Origin: Desulfosalsimonas propionicica
GTDB lineage: Bacteria; Desulfobacterota; Desulfobacteria; Desulfobacterales; Desulfosalsimonadaceae
DNA: 64,000 nt
NCBI RefSeq assembly: GCF_013761005.1
Contig: NZ_JACDUS010000004.1
Coordinates: 124,001-188,000, forward strand
Reading direction: 5' to 3'
This document shows positions 59,327 to 64,000 of the stretch, one piece after another (positions within the stretch are counted from its first letter, which is position 1; each line of letters starts with the position of its first letter). The notes under the pieces were generated by a model. It worked only from the letters and a program-made list of their open reading frames with translations, ran no database searches and was not told where the DNA came from. Made by a program: the position numbers and the translations under genes.

Positions 59327-59707
59327 ATGGAAGTTTTTTTTCGGGAAAAGACCAAATCAACCCCAAGAATTCACTTTGACCCTGAAAAACACCGCCTGGA
59401 AATCAGCGGGGAATCTTATCCGGAAAACTCCGCCAAATTCTACTCTCCCATGCTGCAATGGCTGGAAGCATACCTTCAGCAGTTAAGCAACGAAGATATT
59501 CATGTGGACATCGAACTGATTTATTTTAACAGCAGCAGTTCCAAGGTTTTTATGAATTTTTTTGATCTGCTCGAGGAGGCCGCCGGAAAAGGGGTGTCAG
59601 TGGAAATAAGATGGAAATACCACCCGGACAATGATATTGCACAGGAATGCGGAGAGGAATTCCAGGAAGATTTGCAGCAGGTTGCATTTCACCTGGTGGA
59701 ATTGTAA
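59327..59707 (+). CDS. siaC: SiaC-family regulatory phosphoprotein
   Basis: 126 residues from the ATG at 59327, with AAGGAG at seven bases. It has the DUF1987/SiaC STAS-like fold: STPRIHFDPEKHRLEISGES, then FYSPMLQWLEAYLQQ, then DIELIYFNSSSSKVFMNFFD. The last segment holds the phosphorylation site; homologues usually read YFNTSSSK with the Thr modified, and here that position is Ser (about residue 69). Unphosphorylated SiaC binds and activates the SiaD cyclase. The kinase gene that follows starts 26 bases later. Confidence 0.87.
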   Translation: MEVFFREKTKSTPRIHFDPEKHRLEISGESYPENSAKFYSPMLQWLEAYLQQLSNEDIHVDIELIYFNSSSSKVFMNFFDLLEEAAGKGVSVEIRWKYHPDNDIAQECGEEFQEDLQQVAFHLVEL

Positions 59708-59732
59708 CGGCAAAAATCCAGGGAAACCAACA

Positions 59733-61982
59733 TTGCGCAAAATATGGGGCCTGATCAAAACAATCGCCTTGCCCGGCATTGTCCGGGGTTCAGCCCCAAG
59801 CGATGAAATCCGCCTGATGCAGGAACGCTTCTTGCGGAGGCTGCTCTACATCAGTGCAATCGCCTCGGTGCCGGCCCTTTTTATCGCTTCAAAAGAAACC
59901 CGGGCCATCGGGGATAATGTTTCTCCATTGTTTTACCTGACCCTGTTTGTCATTATTGCCGCCATGACGCTATTGCAGAATCGCATGGCCTTTTTTTGGA
60001 AGACATCGCTTTTGCTGGCCGTCTTTTTTGCCTGTGGTTTCCACAATCTCATCCATTTCGGCTTCAGCGGTGCGGGCATTCACATTTTTCTGATTATTTC
60101 TGTCCTGATAACGGTGCTCCTTGGGCAAAGAGCCGGAATCCTGACCCTTATCGCCGGCCTGGCGACCATTGTCGGGGTGGGAGTGGCCATGAGCACCGGC
60201 GTTGTAAGTGTGGACGCAGACCTCAACTTTCTCTCAAAACAGATGATCTCCTGGCTCACCGCAGCCGGTGTTTTTGTCTTTTTCGCCGGTGCCGGCGTCC
60301 TTATACCGGGAAAACTGCAAAACGAAATGGTGCGGTCCCTTGAAGCACAAAAACTTCAATCCAATGAACTTTCCAGGGCCAACGCAGAACTGAAAAATGA
60401 GATCTTCAGGCGCAAACAGGCTGAAGATGCCTATCGGCTGCAGGCCCTGGTGCTGGATCAAATTCAGGACCGCGTAACAGTGACCGATCTGGACGGCAAT
60501 ATCACCTATGTCAACAAGGCCGAAGCCCAGGCCCCGGCTTTTTCACAAAAAGCACACAATCACGATGCTGCGGTGCTTTGCAGTCCGGATACGGATAAAA
60601 CCGCTTCAATTGACCGGATTATGAAACAAACAAAGCAAAAAGGATACTGGCACGGAAAGATGTCCGGCAGCACGGCAACCGGAAATGAAGCTTTCATGGA
60701 TTGCCGCACGCAATTGATCCATGACACAATCGGCAACCCTGTTGCAGTATGCTTCATTGCCACAGATACCACCGAGCAGGCGCGGCTGGAAAAGCAGCTG
60801 AATCAGGCCCAGAAGATGGAGTCCGTGGGACGCCTGGCAGGAGGTGTGGCCCATGATTTCAACAACATGCTGTCCATCATCAATGGGTATGCCGAGCTTT
60901 GCCTGGACCAGCTTGATCCTGCGGAGCCGATTTATAAAAATATCCGTGAAATATACAGCGCCGGAAACCGCTCAACCGCAATTGTCCGGCAGCTGCTGGC
61001 ATTTGCCAGAAAACAGACAGCTTCCCCCCTGCCGGTTGATCTCAACGAAACGATTTCAAATATGGTCAAAATGCTGCAGCGCCTTATCGGCGAAAACATT
61101 CACCTTCAATGGTTCCCCGGAAACAACCTGTGGAAGATCAGAATCGATCCTTCACAAATCGATCAGATCATGGCCAACCTTGCCGTAAACGCCCGGGATG
61201 CCATATCCGATGTGGGCAGGCTGACCATAGAGACGAAAAATGTTGTTTTTGACGATTCAGACTGGCAATCCCTTGCAGGGCTTCCGCCGGGGCAATACGT
61301 CATGCTGGCTGTAAGCGATAACGGATGCGGCATGAATCCAAAAACCATGGACAGCATTTTTGAGCCGTTTTTCACCACCAAAACCGCAGGGGAGGGAACC
61401 GGTCTCGGCTTGTCCACGATCTACGGCATTGTCAAGCAAAACAGCGGATTTATCAACGCCTACAGTGAGCCGGGAAAAGGAACGAGCTTTAAAATATATC
61501 TTCCAAGGCACACAGAAGCACAATCCTCGTCCGTGCACGCACAAGAACCCGGACCGCAGCTGCCCACCGGCTCGGAAACCGTCCTGGTCGTCGAAGATGA
61601 AACCGCAATCCTGCAACTGACCGGCAGCATGCTTGAAAAGCTGGGGTATACGGTCATCAATGCTGAAAGTCCAAAAGCCGCACTGCATCTTGCAGAAACA
61701 TATGGAGAAAAGATAGATCTGCTCATCACCGACGTTATCATGCCGGAGATGAACGGCCGGGAGCTTTTCCGGCAATTGTCCGCCTGCAATCCAGAAATCA
61801 GGGCGCTTTACATGTCGGGTTACACATCCAGGGTCATTGCCCAACACGGCGTTCTTGAAAAAGGCGTTCAATTTATTCAAAAACCATTTTCCATCCGGGA
61901 ACTGGCCTTAAAAGTGAGGCAGGCGGTTGATCCGGCCTGGATGCCCTGCCAAAAAAAGGACAGCCCGGCAAAAAAGACCTGA
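59733..61982 (+). CDS. Membrane hybrid histidine kinase (PAS-HisKA-HATPase-REC)
   Basis: About 749 residues from the TTG at 59733; a longer frame overlaps siaC and is rejected, and an ATG at 59818 is an alternative. Five or six membrane segments occupy about 30-200 (FFACGFHNLIHFGFSGAGIH). A PAS domain follows (DRVTVTDLDGNITYVNKAEA), then HisKA with the H-box GRLAGGVAHDFNNMLSIING, HATPase motifs NLAVNARDAI and GTGLGLSTIYGI, and a C-terminal receiver with LVVEDETAI and LLITDVIMPEMNG (phosphoacceptor Asp). It probably belongs to the sia operon, so it may add a second input, but it is not part of described SiaABCD systems. Confidence 0.88.
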   Translation: MRKIWGLIKTIALPGIVRGSAPSDEIRLMQERFLRRLLYISAIASVPALFIASKETRAIGDNVSPLFYLTLFVIIAAMTLLQNRMAFFWKTSLLLAVFFACGFHNLIHFGFSGAGIHIFLIISVLITVLLGQRAGILTLIAGLATIVGVGVAMSTGVVSVDADLNFLSKQMISWLTAAGVFVFFAGAGVLIPGKLQNEMVRSLEAQKLQSNELSRANAELKNEIFRRKQAEDAYRLQALVLDQIQDRVTVTDLDGNITYVNKAEAQAPAFSQKAHNHDAAVLCSPDTDKTASIDRIMKQTKQKGYWHGKMSGSTATGNEAFMDCRTQLIHDTIGNPVAVCFIATDTTEQARLEKQLNQAQKMESVGRLAGGVAHDFNNMLSIINGYAELCLDQLDPAEPIYKNIREIYSAGNRSTAIVRQLLAFARKQTASPLPVDLNETISNMVKMLQRLIGENIHLQWFPGNNLWKIRIDPSQIDQIMANLAVNARDAISDVGRLTIETKNVVFDDSDWQSLAGLPPGQYVMLAVSDNGCGMNPKTMDSIFEPFFTTKTAGEGTGLGLSTIYGIVKQNSGFINAYSEPGKGTSFKIYLPRHTEAQSSSVHAQEPGPQLPTGSETVLVVEDETAILQLTGSMLEKLGYTVINAESPKAALHLAETYGEKIDLLITDVIMPEMNGRELFRQLSACNPEIRALYMSGYTSRVIAQHGVLEKGVQFIQKPFSIRELALKVRQAVDPAWMPCQKKDSPAKKT

Positions 61983-62016
61983 TGGACCGGAGCTGCAACT
62001 TTTTAAACCAGATTCC

Positions 62017-62045
62017 TTGACAACCACCCAAAGGCCGGGTATAAC
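62017..62045 (+). promoter_or_regulatory. Sigma-70 promoter for tRNA-Ser
   Basis: TTGACA (62017-62022), a 17-base spacer and TATAAC (62040-62045) form a near-consensus promoter. Transcription would begin near 62052, about 110 bases before the tRNA. Confidence 0.8.
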
Positions 62046-62162
62046 ACCCACTGCATGACGGGGCCGGCCTGGTGATGTTTCCTGCCGGGACGAAAAGCCC
62101 CTTTGCTTTTTGGTATTTAAGAAAAAACAATTTTTAAGGGCTCCCATAAAAAACGTGCCTGC

Positions 62163-62252
62163 GGAGAGATGACCGAGAGGCTGAAGGTGCACGCCTGGAA
62201 AGCGTGTGTACCCGCAAGGGTACCGAGGGTTCGAATCCCTCTCTCTCCGCCA
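62163..62252 (+). tRNA. tRNA-Ser (anticodon GGA)
   Basis: 90 bases including the encoded CCA. The acceptor stem GGAGAGA pairs with TCTCTCC. The anticodon loop CTGGAAA lies between CACGC and GCGTG, giving anticodon GGA. A long variable arm (GTACCCGCAAGGGTAC region) and a T-arm with GGGTTCGAATCCC are as expected for serine. It reads UCC and UCU codons. No integrated element lies at its 3' end. Confidence 0.96.
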
Positions 62253-62438
62253 CTTTTTATGCCGGGAAACAAGGCACTGATCGACAAGAACCCTTCCCCA
62301 TCATCTCTGCTTTTGCTGTTACCGCCGGGATCCGCCGGCCTGTAGAGACAATCCACGGCAAATGCCGGTATTTCCGGAAGCGGTCAGTGACGGGGATGAT
62401 GCATGCATCAACAAGCAGGGATTGAAGGCACCGCCGGC

Positions 62439-64000
62439 ATGGCTTATCTGGTTTTTGCACGCAAATACCGTCCGCAGCAGTTTGACGATGTCATCGGTCA
62501 GGCCCATATCACCCGCAGCCTGGCCAATGCGGTCACCACCGGACGTCTGGCTCATGCCATTTTGTTTTCCGGCCCCAGGGGCACGGGCAAAACCACTGTT
62601 GCGCGAATCCTGGCAAAATGCGTCAATTGTCACAACGGTCCCACGGACAAACCCTGCAACCAATGTCCCTCCTGCCGGGAAATCACTACCAGCAGCGCTG
62701 CTGACGTGTTTGAAATCGACGGGGCCTCCAACAACAAGGTGGAAAACGTCCGGGAACTTCGGGAAACCGCCAAATACAAGCCCTCTTCCAGCCCGTATAA
62801 AATTTTTATCATCGATGAAGTCCACATGCTCAGTGATGCGGCATTCAACGCCCTGTTAAAAACCCTGGAAGAGCCACCGGCCCATGTGCTGTTTTTCTTT
62901 GCCACCACAGAGCCCAACAAAATCCCGGTCACCATCCTTTCCCGGTGCCAGCGCTACGACTTCAGGCGGGTGGCCATTGACGACATCACAGCCCACATGG
63001 CGGAAATCTGCAGGCAGGAGCAAATGCAGATCAGTCAAAACGCCCTGGCTGTTATTGCCCGGGAGGCAGACGGCAGCATTCGCGACGGGTTAAGCCTGCT
63101 CGACCAGATTGTGACCTGCAGTTCCGAACAGGTTTCAGATGAGCAGGTGGTGGAAATGCTCGGGGTCATTGACCGCCAGGTGCTTTTTGATGCCGCAGAC
63201 GGCCTTTTTTCCGGCAATGCCGCCGCCCTTGTGGGCATCTGTGATGCCCTGTACCGCCAGGGCAGGCATTTGCTGCGGTTTTATTCCGAGCTGATCGTGC
63301 ATTTCAGAAACCTGCTGCTGATCAAAATGGGCGGGGCGGAAAAAAGCCTTACAGACGTTCCCGAACATGAAAAAAAACAAATGGCCAAACAGGTGGAACA
63401 TGTCAGCGAGCCCTATCTCAGCCAGATCGTCAACACCCTGTTTTCCGACGAGTGGCGGATCAGACAGTCTGTCTCACCCAGACATGCGCTGGAGATGACC
63501 TTTTTCAAGCTCCTGCAGATCCGGCCGGCCATGTCTATGGACACGCTCATTGAAAAACTCGACCAGCTCAGACAGGAAATGGGCGGAGCTCTTCCGGTAA
63601 ATGCCGTGCCTGAGGCGCCATCCGAACCCCGGAACCCGGAGCCCGCGGCTTTACCAGAAAACCTGCATCCCGGCCCTGAGCCTGAGCCGGAGCCTGATCC
63701 GGAAACTGCACCTGAGCCAGCACCTGAGCCGGCGCCGGAACCCGACGGCCCGGAAACACCGTCAACACCCGAAGACCCGGCTGCCGGCTATGAAACCAAC
63801 GAGGCATTGTGGGCGGCATTAAAAAACCATATTGCAGCCCAAAAACCGTCTCTGGCCGCATGCATGGGCGAAAGCCAACTCCGGGAGATAAACGGCAGCC
63901 GCCTGGTCATTGATATCAAGTCATCAGGCAGCAACATCGAACTCCTTGACCGGAAAAAAAGCATCACCCGAATGGAGCAGCTCTGCAGCGAATTTCTGAA
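62439..64000 (+). CDS. dnaX: DNA polymerase III tau/gamma subunit, 3' end beyond window
   Basis: The frame opens MAYLVFARKYRPQQFDDVIG, the standard DnaX start, at the ATG at 62439. An in-frame ATG at 62403 with GGGG upstream is an alternative. Domain I has Walker A FSGPRGTGKTT (44-54), the four-Cys zinc module KCVNCHNGPTDKPCNQCPSC, and the DEAH-like IIDEVHMLSDAAF. Domain III ends near 385 and is followed by a Pro/Glu-rich linker of PEP repeats (about 400-440), then the start of the C-terminal tau domain (ETNEALWAALKNHI). It loads the beta clamp and couples replisome components. 520 codons are visible; the stop lies outside the window. Confidence 0.95.
   Translation, partial: MAYLVFARKYRPQQFDDVIGQAHITRSLANAVTTGRLAHAILFSGPRGTGKTTVARILAKCVNCHNGPTDKPCNQCPSCREITTSSAADVFEIDGASNNKVENVRELRETAKYKPSSSPYKIFIIDEVHMLSDAAFNALLKTLEEPPAHVLFFFATTEPNKIPVTILSRCQRYDFRRVAIDDITAHMAEICRQEQMQISQNALAVIAREADGSIRDGLSLLDQIVTCSSEQVSDEQVVEMLGVIDRQVLFDAADGLFSGNAAALVGICDALYRQGRHLLRFYSELIVHFRNLLLIKMGGAEKSLTDVPEHEKKQMAKQVEHVSEPYLSQIVNTLFSDEWRIRQSVSPRHALEMTFFKLLQIRPAMSMDTLIEKLDQLRQEMGGALPVNAVPEAPSEPRNPEPAALPENLHPGPEPEPEPDPETAPEPAPEPAPEPDGPETPSTPEDPAAGYETNEALWAALKNHIAAQKPSLAACMGESQLREINGSRLVIDIKSSGSNIELLDRKKSITRMEQLCSEFL

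Noticed and set aside
63951-63957. A7 run near the end of the visible dnaX, possible tau/gamma frameshift site
   Set aside because: It lies in the C-terminal tau domain start, the 0-frame context (CGG AAA AAA AGC) is not the classic heptamer, and both frames remain open to the window edge, so nothing can be concluded.
1-64000. CRISPR array
   Set aside because: No regularly spaced 25-40 base direct repeats with unique spacers were seen; the only regular array is the 69-base coding repeat in the IS21 accessory gene.

Overview
The window reads like a Desulfobacterota (deltaproteobacterial, probably sulfate-reducer-type) chromosome segment. The reasons are a sigma-54 enhancer-binding regulator facing a near-perfect sigma-54 promoter, a UGA-encoded selenoprotein candidate, a SiaABCD-type module, an IS21 element with accessory genes, and repeated palindromes containing GGGGACACAATAC. 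This taxonomic call is inference from gene content, not from a marker alignment.

Layout. (1) 1-24 kb, all on the minus strand, is an exopolysaccharide/O-antigen locus. It holds glycosyltransferases, a Wzx flippase, a Wzy/ligase-like membrane protein, two sulfotransferases, a deacetylase, two acyltransferase-like proteins, a pyruvyltransferase, a ThDP enzyme with a reductase/epimerase, a UDP-sugar dehydrogenase, rfbA and a shortened rfbD. The part from 11.9 to 19.7 kb is visibly more A/T-rich than its flanks. (2) 24-28 kb is a decay zone: a wbpM/capD-like gene with an internal deletion, a fragment of a NusG-like antiterminator, a transposase tail, and a PAS histidine kinase cut at its H-box. 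(3) 28-33.5 kb carries a J-domain protein, an NtrC-type regulator, a divergent HD-GYP/degenerate-kinase/receiver operon behind a sigma-54 promoter, and a Wzz-like protein with its own terminator. (4) 33.6-36.85 kb is a four-gene IS21-type element. (5) 36.9-41.7 kb is a decayed integrative element ending in a tyrosine integrase and a 3' tRNA-Ser fragment. (6) 42-55.6 kb is intact housekeeping and lipid metabolism: acyl-CoA synthetase, MaoC-like hydratase, lipB, a selenocysteine peroxiredoxin-like protein, and a membrane-lipid modification set ending at a convergent cfa. (7) 55.9-62 kb is a SiaA-SiaD-SiaB-SiaC operon plus a hybrid kinase. (8) 62-64 kb holds tRNA-Ser(GGA) and the start of dnaX.

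Most notable signals. A 17-base G tract lies inside an intact sulfotransferase gene, and an 8-base G tract marks the exact frameshift in a second sulfotransferase; together they could switch glycan sulfation on and off. The peroxiredoxin-like gene has an in-frame UGA at its peroxidatic Cys position followed by a hairpin that fits bacterial SECIS rules. A 16-bp tandem duplication splits a replication-like gene, and removing one unit would rejoin the two halves exactly. Several frameshifts sit in homopolymers between 3 and 41 kb and none were noticed from 42 to 64 kb, so sequencing error must be excluded before reading them as biology.
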